Of a stretch of DNA of 64,000 bases, positions 8,477-17,297 are shown one piece after another (position 1 is the stretch's first letter; the number at the start of each line of letters is the position of its first letter). The notes under the pieces were generated by a model. The model had not been told where the DNA came from. It ran no database searches and was given only the letters and a program-made list of their open reading frames with translations. A program made the position numbers and the translations under genes. Source of the DNA: Rathayibacter caricis DSM 15933 (GTDB lineage: Bacteria > Actinomycetota > Actinomycetes > Actinomycetales > Microbacteriaceae); the NCBI RefSeq assembly GCF_003044275.1, contig NZ_PZPL01000001.1, positions 496,001 to 560,000 on the forward strand. The letters run 5' to 3'.

Positions 8477-9461
8477 GCCGGGGCCGGTGTCGCCGAGCCG
8501 GCTCTCGATCGACCGGCTCTCGCTGGTGACCAAGGTCGCCCGGCTGTACCACGAGGACGGGCTGCGCCAGCCCGAGATCGCGACGCGCCTGCACGTCTCG
8601 CAGTCGCGCGTCTCGCGGCTGCTGAAGGAGGCGGTCGCCCTCGGCATCGTGCGCACGATCGTGGTGCCGCCCGCCGGCGTGCACTCCGAGCTGGAGGACA
8701 CGGTGCGCGACCGCTTCGGCCTCGCCGACGTGGTCGTCGCCGACACGAGCAGCGACGATGAGTACTCGATCCTCGCCGCGCTCAGCGGGGCGGGCGCGGC
8801 CTACTTCGAGACGACGCTGACCGGCCACGACCGGGTCGGGATCTCGTCGTGGTCCTCGACCCTGCTCGCGACCGTCGACAAGATGGCGCCGCGCACGGTC
8901 AGCACCGCCGACGTGATCGTGCAGGTGCTCGGCGGGCTGGGCACCGCGTCGGTGCAGATGAAGGCCACGCACCTGGTCGAGCGGATGGCGGCCGTCACCG
9001 GCGCCTCCCCGGTCTTCTTCTCGGCGCCCGGCATCGTCGCCAGCCGAGGCGCGCGCGACGCGATCCTCGAGGACCAGTTCGCCCGCGAGGTGCTGGACGA
9101 GTGGTCGCGCCTGACGGTGCTGATCGCCGGCATCGGCAGCGTCGCCCCCTCCCCCATGCTGAAGGACTCGGGCAACGCGATCTCGGCGACCGAGATCGAC
9201 GCGCTCAGCGAGGCGGGCGCCGTGGGCGACATCTGCCTGCACTTCTTCGACGCGCAGGGCCGCCTGATCGAGACGGGCTTCTCGGAGCGGACGGTCGGCA
9301 TCGACGCGGCCGCGATGCGCGCGGTGCCGCGGCGGGTGGGCATCGCCGGCGGCGCCCGCAAGTACGAGGCGGTGCGCGCGGCGCTGCGCGGCCGCTGGAT
9401 CGACGTGATGATCACGGACGTCGACACGGCGCGGAGGCTCGCCGCCGAGCCCGAGGTCTGA
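8469..9461 (+). CDS. SorC/DeoR-family sugar-binding transcriptional regulator
   Basis: A 330-residue regulator with an N-terminal helix-turn-helix (LRQPEIATRLHVSQSRVSRLLKEA, near residues 33-55) and a SorC-type C-terminal domain with a phosphosugar-isomerase-like fold (VQVLGGLGTASVQMKA, LIAGIGSV, GDICLHFFDAQG, RRVGIAGGARKYEAVRAALRG). Such proteins bind phosphorylated sugars. It overlaps ribB by eight bases and ends 40 bases from the end of the convergent sugar operon, so it is the best candidate regulator of that operon and of the palindrome at 18174-18187. Confidence 0.9.
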   Translation: MSRPGPVSPSRLSIDRLSLVTKVARLYHEDGLRQPEIATRLHVSQSRVSRLLKEAVALGIVRTIVVPPAGVHSELEDTVRDRFGLADVVVADTSSDDEYSILAALSGAGAAYFETTLTGHDRVGISSWSSTLLATVDKMAPRTVSTADVIVQVLGGLGTASVQMKATHLVERMAAVTGASPVFFSAPGIVASRGARDAILEDQFAREVLDEWSRLTVLIAGIGSVAPSPMLKDSGNAISATEIDALSEAGAVGDICLHFFDAQGRLIETGFSERTVGIDAAAMRAVPRRVGIAGGARKYEAVRAALRGRWIDVMITDVDTARRLAAEPEV

Positions 9462-9500
9462 GCGCTGCTCGGACACCGTCGGGACCCGGCGGCGCCCCGC

Positions 9501-10268
9501 TCACCAGATCGTGAATCCGCCGTCGGCGAGGAGGTCGTGGCCGGTCACGAACGACGCGGCCGGCGACAGGAGGAACACCGCGGGCCCCGCCATCTCGAAC
9601 GGCTCCGCGGTGCGCTGCATCGGCGTCTCCGTGGCGAAGACGGCGACCTGGTCGGCCACCTCGGGGCGGGAGTTCATCGGCGTCATCGTGTAGCCGGGGC
9701 TCAGCGAGTTCACCCGCACGCCGCGGGTCGCCCACTCGGCCGCGAGCGACTTCGAGAGGTGGATGACCGCGGCCTTCGCGCTGTTGTAGTGCGCCTGCAT
9801 CAGTCCGCGGTTCGCGATGCTGCCCGACATCGAGGCGATGTTGACGATGGAGCCGCGCCCGTTCTCGAGCATGGCGCGCGCCTCGGCCTGGCTCGAGACG
9901 AAGACGCCGGTGACGTCGACGTCGTAGAGCCGCTTCCAGACGTCCAGCTCCATCTCCTCGGCGGGAGCGGCATTGGCGATGCCCGCGGCGTTGACCGCGA
10001 GGGTCAGCGGGCCCAGCTCGGACTGGATCGTGGCGACCGCGGCGGCCATCGACTCCGGGTCGGTGACGTCGGCCGGCACGGCGAGGGCGCGCCCTCCGGC
10101 GGCCTCGATGTCGGCGACGGAGGCCGAGAAGTCGGCGCGGGGCAGGTCGACGAGGCCGACCGCGCCGCCGCTCTCGGCGATCCCGAGCGCGATGGCGCGG
10201 CCGATGCCGCTGGCGCCTCCGGTGACGAGGGCGACGTCGCCGTCGAGGCGGAAGGAGAGAGTGGGCAT
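9501..10268 (-). CDS. SDR-family sugar/polyol dehydrogenase
   Basis: A 255-residue short-chain dehydrogenase. The nucleotide site is TGGASGIGRA near residue 17, an NAAG motif follows near residue 90, and the catalytic Tyr and Lys are in HYNSAKAAV, with the serine in NIASMSGS. The ATG follows AGGAG. It is the last gene of the eight-gene sugar operon, 30 bases after the ABC ATPase. The substrate is probably the imported sugar, its lactone-forming aldose, or a polyol; sequence alone does not decide. Confidence 0.88.
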   Translation of the reverse strand: MPTLSFRLDGDVALVTGGASGIGRAIALGIAESGGAVGLVDLPRADFSASVADIEAAGGRALAVPADVTDPESMAAAVATIQSELGPLTLAVNAAGIANAAPAEEMELDVWKRLYDVDVTGVFVSSQAEARAMLENGRGSIVNIASMSGSIANRGLMQAHYNSAKAAVIHLSKSLAAEWATRGVRVNSLSPGYTMTPMNSRPEVADQVAVFATETPMQRTAEPFEMAGPAVFLLSPAASFVTGHDLLADGGFTIW

Positions 10269-10297
10269 GATGCTCCTGATCGGGGTGGTGGACGGGT

Positions 10298-11806
10298 TCA
10301 GACGGTGGCGAGCGACATGACCGCGGCGGCCGAGGCGGAGTCGCCGTCGAGGATGCCCTGGTTGCGGCCCCGGGCGAGGACCATGACGCGGTGGGCGAGG
10401 CCGAGGACCTCGTCGAGGTCGGAGCTGACGACGATGACGGCCGTGCCGCCCTCGGCGAGGTCGCGGATGATCTCGTAGATCGAGGCCCGCGCGCCGACGT
10501 CGATGCCGCGGGTCGGCTCGTCGAGGATCACGACCTTGGGGCTGCGCTCCAGCCACTTGCCGATGACGACCTTCTGCTGGTTGCCGCCGGACATCGACGA
10601 CGCGGCCTGGCCGAGCTGGCCCTTCACTCCCATCTTCTGCGAGATGGCGCTCGCCATGGCGAGCATCCGCTTCGGGGAGACCCAGCCGCCGCCGTCCTTC
10701 ACCTTGTCGAGGTTGGGGAGGGTGATGTTCTCGGTGATGCTCTGCTCGAGCACGAGGCCCTGCTGCTTGCGGTCCTCCGGGATGAGGACGATGCCCTCGC
10801 GGATCGCGTCGCTTGGGCGGTGCGGGCGCAGGTTCCTGCCCTGGATCGTGATGGTGCCCGCCGAGACGCCGTCGGCGCCTCCGATCGCGCGGACCAGCTC
10901 GGTGCGACCGGCGCCGACGATGCCGGCGATGCCGAACACCTCGCCCTCGCGGACCTCGAAGCTGACGTCCTCGAAGCGGCCGTTGCTGCCGGTGAGCCCG
11001 TCGATGCCGAGGACCACCCGGGGACGGGGCGCCGCGATCTCGGGGAACAGGCGCTCGACCGAGCGGCCGACCATCTGCTCGACGAGCTGGTCGGGGTGGA
11101 TGCGGCCGTCCTCGTGCTCGGCGATCTTGCGGCCGTCGCGCAGCACGACGATGCGGTCGGCGATCTGCGCGATCTCGGCGAGGCGGTGGCTGACGTAGAC
11201 GAACGAGACGCCCTCGGCGCGGAGCGAGCGGACGGTCTCGAACAGCGCGTCCGTCTCGGCCTGGCCGAGCGCGGCGGTCGGCTCGTCGAGGATGAGCAGG
11301 CGCGCGTTCAGCATCAGCGCCTTGGCGATCTCGACCTGCTGCGCGCCGGCGACGCTGAGCTCGCGCACGAGCTGGTCCATCCGGCCCTGGAAGCCCAGGC
11401 GGCGCAGGTGCACCTCGGCCTGCTCGCGCATGGCCTTCGCGTTCACGAAGCCGGCCCTGCCGGGCCAGCGGCCGATGACCACGTTCTCGGCGACGGTCAG
11501 ATCTCCGAGCAGCCGGGTCTCCTGGTGGATCAGCCCGATGCCGACGGCGATCGCGTCGGCGGGGCTCGACGGCGAGTACGGCTCGCCGCGCCAGGTCATC
11601 GATCCGCTCGTCGGCGCCGTGACGCCCGCGATGATCGAGGAGAGCGTGGACTTGCCCGCGCCGTTCTCGCCCAGGAGCGCGACGACCTCTCCCGGCCGGA
11701 TCTCGAGGTCGACCCCGTCCAGGGCGGTCGTCCCGGGGTAGATCTTGGTCGCTCCGGTGACGACGAGCCCCGGCTCGGTCGAGCGCGGCGAGGTCTGCTG
11801 CTCCAT
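10298..11806 (-). CDS. sugar ABC transporter ATP-binding protein, RbsA/XylG type
   Basis: A 502-residue protein with two nucleotide-binding domains as in ribose-type importers. Domain 1 has Walker A GENGAGKSTL near residue 46 and Walker B LLILDEPTAAL; domain 2 carries a degenerate first motif (GIVGAGRTEL), the signature MSGGNQQKVVIGKWL and LDEPTRGIDVGA. This CUT2 arrangement imports monosaccharides. The ATG follows AAGGAG. It sits between the SDR and the binding-protein gene of the same operon. Confidence 0.95.
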   Translation of the reverse strand: MEQQTSPRSTEPGLVVTGATKIYPGTTALDGVDLEIRPGEVVALLGENGAGKSTLSSIIAGVTAPTSGSMTWRGEPYSPSSPADAIAVGIGLIHQETRLLGDLTVAENVVIGRWPGRAGFVNAKAMREQAEVHLRRLGFQGRMDQLVRELSVAGAQQVEIAKALMLNARLLILDEPTAALGQAETDALFETVRSLRAEGVSFVYVSHRLAEIAQIADRIVVLRDGRKIAEHEDGRIHPDQLVEQMVGRSVERLFPEIAAPRPRVVLGIDGLTGSNGRFEDVSFEVREGEVFGIAGIVGAGRTELVRAIGGADGVSAGTITIQGRNLRPHRPSDAIREGIVLIPEDRKQQGLVLEQSITENITLPNLDKVKDGGGWVSPKRMLAMASAISQKMGVKGQLGQAASSMSGGNQQKVVIGKWLERSPKVVILDEPTRGIDVGARASIYEIIRDLAEGGTAVIVVSSDLDEVLGLAHRVMVLARGRNQGILDGDSASAAAVMSLATV

Positions 11807-11883
11807 GGTGCATCTCCTTCGATGTCGGCGGGAGGAAGGGGGGAGGCGGGCGGCGCCGGGTGGGCGCCGCCCGCCGGTGGTGG

Positions 11884-12831
11884 TTACGGGTGGGTGGTGA
11901 TGAAGGGCTCGACGTTGTCCTTCGTGGTCAGGACGCCCTCCTGCAGCTGCTCGGCGGGCACCTCTCCGCCGTCGGCCAGCTCGAGAGCCGACTCGAGGGC
12001 GAGCTTGCCCATGCCCTGGGTGGGCTGGGTGATGGTGGCGCCGAGGGTGCCGTCCTTCACGGCCTCCAGGCCCGCCTTGTCACCGTCGAAGCCGACGACG
12101 AGGATGTCGTCGCGTCCCGCGGCACGGGCGGCGGCGGAGGCGCCGAGCGCGAGCGCGTCGGCCCGGCCGAAGAAGACCGTGATGTCGGGGTTCGACTGCA
12201 GCATGTCGGTGGCGATGTCGTAGCCCTCGTCCTGCGCCCACTGGAGCGACGCCTGGCGGGCGACCTCCTTCATCCCGGGCGCCTTCTCGATGGCCGTGGT
12301 GAAGCCCTCGTCGCGCGCGAGCTCGGGAGTCGTGCCGACCTGGCCCTGGATGACGCCGATGTTGGCCTCTCCGCCGGTCTGCTCGACGACCCAGTCGCCG
12401 AGCGCCTCGGCCGCGGCGACGCTGTCGGTCGCGATGAAGGTGTCGCCGGGCGACCCCTCCGGGTTGCGGTCGACGGTGACGATCGGGATGCCGGCCGAGT
12501 TCGCCGCGCGGACGGGGACGGTCGCGGCGGTCGCTCCGGCCGGGATGTAGATGATCGCGCTGACGCCCTGGGTGATGAAGTCCTGGATCTGGCTGACCTG
12601 GGTGTCGGAGTCGCCCTTGGCGTCCGAGACGATGACCTTGACGCCCTGCGCCTCGGCCTCGGCCTCGACCGACTGGCGGATCTGGTTGAAGAAGTCGGCC
12701 TGGAGGTTCGCGACGGCCAGGCCGACGGTCTTCTCGCCGTCCTCGCCGCCGCCTGCGGTCGAGGCGCAGCCGGTGAGCAGGGCGGCTGCGGCGACGAGCG
12801 TCACGGCGCCCGCGGTGATCTTGCGGAACAT
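11884..12831 (-). CDS. sugar ABC transporter substrate-binding lipoprotein (RbsB-like)
   Basis: A 315-residue lipoprotein with lipobox ALLTGC (cysteine 22) and a Peripla_BP_4 fold. Recognisable blocks are VGLAVANLQADFFNQI, DAKGDSDTQVSQIQDFI, IPIVTVDRNPEG and the late ILVVGFDGD. It captures a monosaccharide for the CUT2 importer encoded on either side. This SBP group includes ribose, xylose, allose, erythritol and apiose binders, so the ligand is open. The upstream gap of 74 bases to the permease contains no clear hairpin. Confidence 0.93.
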   Translation of the reverse strand: MFRKITAGAVTLVAAAALLTGCASTAGGGEDGEKTVGLAVANLQADFFNQIRQSVEAEAEAQGVKVIVSDAKGDSDTQVSQIQDFITQGVSAIIYIPAGATAATVPVRAANSAGIPIVTVDRNPEGSPGDTFIATDSVAAAEALGDWVVEQTGGEANIGVIQGQVGTTPELARDEGFTTAIEKAPGMKEVARQASLQWAQDEGYDIATDMLQSNPDITVFFGRADALALGASAAARAAGRDDILVVGFDGDKAGLEAVKDGTLGATITQPTQGMGKLALESALELADGGEVPAEQLQEGVLTTKDNVEPFITTHP

Positions 12832-12905
12832 GGTTCTCCTTGGTGGGGTGAGGGCGACCGACTCTGGTCGCCCCGGGAGGGGTGGGTGGGAGGGAGGAGC
12901 GAGCG

Positions 12906-13901
12906 CTAGGCGCGCTTGCGGCGCAGGACGTCGGCCATGACCGCGATCGCGATCACGAGGCCGATGACGATCTGCTGGAGGAACGGCGAGACGCCGATGA
13001 GGTTCAGGCCGTTGCGGAGGAATCCGATGATCAGGACGCCGATCACGGTGCCGGTGATCCGGCCGACGCCGCCGGTGAGGCTCGCGCCGCCGATGACGAC
13101 CGCCGCGATGACGTCGAGCTCGTAGCCGGTGCCCGCGGTGGGCTGGGAGGAGTCGAGGCGCGTCGCGAGGACGATGCCGCCGACTCCGGCGAGCGCGCCC
13201 GCCGCGACGTACACCCAGGTCGTGACCCGCTTCACGGGGATGCCGGCGAGGCGCGAGACCTCGGGGCCGCCTCCGATCGCGAACACCGACCGGCCGCCGA
13301 CGCGGTACTTCAGGTAGGCCCACGCCGCGATGTACAGCGCGATGACGACCATGATCGTGACCGAGAAGAAGCCCAGGAAGCGGTTCGCCGAGAGGTTGAA
13401 GAACCACTCCGGGTAGCCGACGATCTGCTGGCCGTCGGTGATCATGTTCGCCAGGCCCCGCGCGATCGACATCATCGCGAGCGTGGCGATGAACGGCGGG
13501 AGCTTGGCGATCGTGATCCCGAGGCCGTTCAGCGCTCCGGCGAGGCCGCCCACGGCGATCGCGGCGAGCATCGCCAGCGGCAGCGGCCAGCCGCCGTCGT
13601 GCGAGAGCCAGCCGAGCACCATCGTCGACAGGCCCAGGATCGCGCCGACCGAGAGGTCGATGCCTCCGGTGATGATGACGAGCGTCGCGCCGATGGCGAG
13701 GATGCCCAGCACCGTGACCTGGTCGACCACGTTGACGAGATTGCGGGCGGTGAAGAAGTTGGGCGCCACGATCGACAGGACGATGAACAGGGCGATGAGG
13801 CCGATGAAGCTCCCGGCGCTCCCGCCGAAGTAGGAGGAGACCGGCCGTCGCCCTGTCGGGGTGATCACCGGGTCCTTCAGCAGTGGGGTCTGGATTGACA
13901 T
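12906..13901 (-). CDS. sugar ABC transporter permease, RbsC type
   Basis: A 331-residue CUT2 permease with eight to ten helices. Family landmarks are GGIDLSVGAILGL near residue 80, the cytoplasmic loop GGGPEVSRLAGIPVKR and GGASLTGGVGRITGTVIGVL. It forms the channel of the RbsABC-type importer. The start ATG at 13901 follows GGAG. It lies between the binding protein and an SDR gene in the sugar operon. Confidence 0.95.
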   Translation of the reverse strand: MSIQTPLLKDPVITPTGRRPVSSYFGGSAGSFIGLIALFIVLSIVAPNFFTARNLVNVVDQVTVLGILAIGATLVIITGGIDLSVGAILGLSTMVLGWLSHDGGWPLPLAMLAAIAVGGLAGALNGLGITIAKLPPFIATLAMMSIARGLANMITDGQQIVGYPEWFFNLSANRFLGFFSVTIMVVIALYIAAWAYLKYRVGGRSVFAIGGGPEVSRLAGIPVKRVTTWVYVAAGALAGVGGIVLATRLDSSQPTAGTGYELDVIAAVVIGGASLTGGVGRITGTVIGVLIIGFLRNGLNLIGVSPFLQQIVIGLVIAIAVMADVLRRKRA

Positions 13902-13951
13902 TGCATGCTCCGTTGGATGAGAGGAGAGAAGGAGGGAGGGGGCGGGACGGG

Positions 13952-14761
13952 TCAGTTCATGAACATGCCGCCGTCGATGTTGACGGTCTGGCCGGTGATG
14001 TACGAGGCGGCGTCGGAGGCGAGGAAGAGCAGCAGGTTCGCGACGTCGGCGGCCTCGGCGGGGCGCTTGAGCGGGATGTCGTCGATCCACTCCTGGATCA
14101 GCTCGCCCGGCGCGTAGTCGCCCAGCCGGCGGCCCCACTCGCGGTCGTTGTAGTCCCACATGTCGGTCTTGACGATGCCGGGGCAGTAGGCGTTGACCCG
14201 GACCCCGTCCTTGGCGAGCTCCTTCGCGAGCGACTGGGTGAGCCCGATCACTCCGAACTTGCTGGCCGCGTAGTGCGGAGTGAAGATGAAGCCCTGCCGC
14301 GCCTGGCCCGACGCGGCGTTGAGGATCACCGCGTGCTCGCTCTTGCGCAGCAGCGGAGCGGCCTCGCGGCAGCAGAGGAACATCGCCGTCGTGTTGACGG
14401 TCAGCACCCGCTGGAAGTCGGCCAGGCTCAGGTCGTCGAGGTCCGAGATGGTGATGATGCCGGCGTTGTTGACGAGGACGTCGAGGCGGCCCCAGCGCTC
14501 GGCGGCGTCGGCGAACACCGCGCGCACCGCCTCCTCGTCGGTGACGTCGGCGACGACTCCGTGCGCGTCGTACCCGGCCTCGCGCAGCTCCTGCGCGGCC
14601 TGCTCGACGACCGCGTCGCGGTCGATCAGCAGAACGGAGGCGCCGGACTCGGCGAAGGCGCGGGCGAGGGCGAGGCCGATGCCGCGTCCGGAACCCGTGA
14701 CGGCGGCGACCCGACCGGTGAAGTGGTCGAGGTAGATCGGTGAGGCGACCGTGTCGGTCAT
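13952..14761 (-). CDS. SDR-family oxidoreductase
   Basis: A 269-residue short-chain dehydrogenase: NAD(P) site TGSGRGIGLA near residue 22, VNNAGI near residue 97, catalytic YAASKFG with the preceding serine in ASGQ, and the usual C-terminal ITGQTVNIDGGM. It starts at an ATG after AAAGGAG, 43 bases behind the kinase gene. The SPIYLDHFTGRVA start and the long TDMWDYNDREWG segment resemble sorbitol or xylitol type dehydrogenases, but the substrate is unproven. Two SDRs in one sugar operon suggest separate oxidation steps or two substrates. Confidence 0.87.
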   Translation of the reverse strand: MTDTVASPIYLDHFTGRVAAVTGSGRGIGLALARAFAESGASVLLIDRDAVVEQAAQELREAGYDAHGVVADVTDEEAVRAVFADAAERWGRLDVLVNNAGIITISDLDDLSLADFQRVLTVNTTAMFLCCREAAPLLRKSEHAVILNAASGQARQGFIFTPHYAASKFGVIGLTQSLAKELAKDGVRVNAYCPGIVKTDMWDYNDREWGRRLGDYAPGELIQEWIDDIPLKRPAEAADVANLLLFLASDAASYITGQTVNIDGGMFMN

Positions 14762-14803
14762 GGCGTGCTCCTTTGCATGCGGGGAGAAGAAGAGTGGTGC
14801 GGG

Positions 14804-16333
14804 CTAGAGCAGCGAGTGCTCGCGGTGCTCGGCGGACACGGTCGGCTGGTGGCGGGCCCGGGCGACCGCCTCGAGCCAGCGGGCCCGGCGGCGCTCGGCG
14901 GGCAGCGGATCCGCGGAGCCGGTGAACGAGAACCGCGCCGGGCGCACGCTCTCGAGCCGGGCGGGGGTCCAGAGTCCGATCGAGAGGCCGGCGAGGTGCG
15001 CGACTCCGAGTGCCGACAGCTCGGCGACGGTGGACCGGGCGACGGTGCGCCCGCCGAGGTCGGCCTGCTGCTGCATGAGCCAGTCGTTCCGCGAGGGGCC
15101 GCCGTCGGCGAGGATCGTGTCGATCGGCCGTCCGGTGAGCGCCTCGGCGGCGCGCAGCACGTCGTCGATCTGCAGGACGATCGACTCGAAGGCCGCCCGG
15201 GCGAGGTGCGCCGGAGTGGTGCCGAGGTCGAATCCGGTGAGGACCGCGGTGGCCGCCGCGTCCCACCAGGGCGCGCCGAGGCCCGCGAAGGCCGGGACGA
15301 GGGCGACGCCGTGCGCGTCGTCGACCGTCCTGGCCAGCTGGTCGAGCTCGTCGGCGCTGCGGCCGAGCAGGCGCGAGAGCCACAGCACGGTCGCTCCGGT
15401 CGAGAGCACGTTGCCCTCGAACGCCCGCACGGCCCCGGTCGCGGGGTCGCCGACCGCCCACGCGATGGTGCGGGCGAGGGTGTCGGAGTCGCCGAGGTCG
15501 CCGTCGGCCGAGATCCCCATGATCGAGGAGCCGGTGCCGTAGGTCGCCTTCACCGAGCCGGGCTCGCGGACGCCGTGGGCGAAGAGCGCCGCGTGCGAGT
15601 CTCCGAGCACGGCGTCGATGCGCACGCCCGGGGCGAGGCCCGCCACGCCGACCATCGGAGCGGTCGGCTCGTCCGACGCGGCGAGGCGCGGCAGCGCGGC
15701 CCGCGGGATCCGGAACAGGGCGAGCAGGTCGTCGTCCCAGTCGACCGTGCGGACGTCGAGCAGCTGGGTGCGGCTCGCGTTGCCCGCCTCGATCCGGTGC
15801 TCGCCCGTGAGCCGGGCGATCAGCCAGGAGTCGACCGTGCCCAGCGCGAGGCGGCCGGCGGTGCTGAGGCTGCGGTCGGGGTCGACCGCGTCGAGCAGCC
15901 ACTCGAACTTGAGTGCCGAGAACATGGGATCCAGCGGGAGGCCCGAGACGCGGCGCACCCACGGGCCGTTCCCGGCCGCGAGCAGCTCCTCCGCCCGGGC
16001 GAGCGTGCGCCGGTCCTGCCAGCCCAGGACGGGGCCGAGGGCCTCGCCCGTGACGCGGTCCCAGACGACCGCGGACTCGCGCTGGTTCGCGAGCCCGACC
16101 GACACGATCCGGTCGCCGAGCGTGCCCGCGAGCGTCTCGAGGGTGCTCGTGACGCTGCGGAGGATCTCCTCGGCGTCCTGCTCCACCCAGCCTGCGGCGG
16201 GGTGGAGCTGGCGGAGCTCGACGGCGGCCGACGCGATGATCGCGCCGGCAGCGTCGACGGCGACGGACTTCGTCGAGCTCGTGCCCTGATCGACCGCGAC
16301 GACGACGGCGTCGTCGCGAAGGGAGTCAGCCAT
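14804..16333 (-). CDS. FGGY-family carbohydrate kinase
   Basis: A 509-residue sugar kinase. Signatures are VDQGTSSTKSVAVD at residues 14-27, ANQRESAVVWDRVTG near residue 110, the sugar-binding GWQDRR, KATYGTGSS in the ATP domain, and ILADGGPSRNDWLMQQQAD near residue 410. The profile is between glycerol kinase and xylulokinase. Its start overlaps the stop of the transketolase C-terminal gene by eight bases. With the split transketolase next to it, it probably makes a ketose phosphate that the transketolase then cleaves, as apulose kinase does in the known apiose pathway; that substrate is a hypothesis. Confidence 0.9.
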   Translation of the reverse strand: MADSLRDDAVVVAVDQGTSSTKSVAVDAAGAIIASAAVELRQLHPAAGWVEQDAEEILRSVTSTLETLAGTLGDRIVSVGLANQRESAVVWDRVTGEALGPVLGWQDRRTLARAEELLAAGNGPWVRRVSGLPLDPMFSALKFEWLLDAVDPDRSLSTAGRLALGTVDSWLIARLTGEHRIEAGNASRTQLLDVRTVDWDDDLLALFRIPRAALPRLAASDEPTAPMVGVAGLAPGVRIDAVLGDSHAALFAHGVREPGSVKATYGTGSSIMGISADGDLGDSDTLARTIAWAVGDPATGAVRAFEGNVLSTGATVLWLSRLLGRSADELDQLARTVDDAHGVALVPAFAGLGAPWWDAAATAVLTGFDLGTTPAHLARAAFESIVLQIDDVLRAAEALTGRPIDTILADGGPSRNDWLMQQQADLGGRTVARSTVAELSALGVAHLAGLSIGLWTPARLESVRPARFSFTGSADPLPAERRRARWLEAVARARHQPTVSAEHREHSLL

Positions 16334-17297
16334 TGCTCACGGCTTCCCGCGCGGCGCGCGCGATGCCCTCGACGCTCAGCCCGAAGTGCTCGAGCAGGAA
16401 CTCGGTGTCGCCCGTGGGCGCGAACTCGGTGAGTCCGAGGATCCGGAGCGGGACGCGGGCACCGCCGCCGAGCTGCGACACGATCGACGCGACTCCGGCA
16501 CCGAGGCCGCCGGCGATGTTCGCCTCCTCCGCCGTGACGATCGCGCGGGTCTCGTTCGCCGCGGCCGTGACGGCCTCGACGTCGAAGGGCGCGATGTAGG
16601 AGGCGTTCAGCACGCGGGTCGAGAACCCCTGGCCGTCGAGCAGCTCGGCCGCCTGGACCGCCCGCGACACGAGCGTGCCGGTCGCGATGATCGTGACGTC
16701 CGTGCCCTCGCGGACCGTCTGGAAGCGGCCGCGCTCGAGCGTCGACTCCGGAGTGGACACGTCGGGCACCTTGTGCCGGCCGATGCGGAGGAAGGTGGGG
16801 CGCGGGTCGGCGACGGCCTGGCGCACGGCGAGACGGGTCTGGTGGCGGTCGGCCGGGACGATGATGTCCAGTCCCGGCAGCGCGCGGAGCCAGCTGAGGT
16901 CCTCGACCGAGTGGTGGGTCGGGCCGAGCTCGCCGTAGGCCATGCCCGGCGACATGCCGCAGAGGATCACCTTGTGCTGGCTGTAGGCGACGTCGGCCTT
17001 GACCTGCTCGAGCGAGCGGCCGGTGAGGAACGGGCTGGCCGCGCAGACGAAGGGGATGTAGCCCGCGCTCGCGAGACCGGCGCCGACGCCGACGAGGGCC
17101 TGCTCGGCGATGCCGACGTTGATCAGCCGGTCGGGGAACTCGGTCTTGAACGCCCCGAGGTTCGAGGAGCCGACGGAGTCGTTGCAGACGGCGACGATGC
17201 GCTCGTCGGTGCGGGCGAGCTCGATGAGCTCCTCCGCGAACGCGACCCTGTTGTCGTAGGCGGCGACGGTCGACACGGTGGTCGTCTCCCTGCTCAT
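16326..17297 (-). CDS. transketolase C-terminal subunit (split transketolase)
   Basis: A 323-residue protein covering the pyrimidine-binding and C-terminal domains of transketolase: DSVGSSNLGAFKTEFPDR, the invariant GIAEQALVGVGAGLA near residue 70, GPTHHSVEDLSWLRALPG, and the C-terminal TGTLVSRAVQAAELL. It needs the N-terminal subunit encoded just upstream; the two genes overlap by four bases (17294-17297). I start it at the ATG in that overlap; an earlier in-frame ATG at 17354 would add residues unlike the family. Split transketolases in sugar operons include AptA/AptB, which act on apulose 4-phosphate. Confidence 0.92.
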   Translation of the reverse strand: MSRETTTVSTVAAYDNRVAFAEELIELARTDERIVAVCNDSVGSSNLGAFKTEFPDRLINVGIAEQALVGVGAGLASAGYIPFVCAASPFLTGRSLEQVKADVAYSQHKVILCGMSPGMAYGELGPTHHSVEDLSWLRALPGLDIIVPADRHQTRLAVRQAVADPRPTFLRIGRHKVPDVSTPESTLERGRFQTVREGTDVTIIATGTLVSRAVQAAELLDGQGFSTRVLNASYIAPFDVEAVTAAANETRAIVTAEEANIAGGLGAGVASIVSQLGGGARVPLRILGLTEFAPTGDTEFLLEHFGLSVEGIARAAREAVSNG

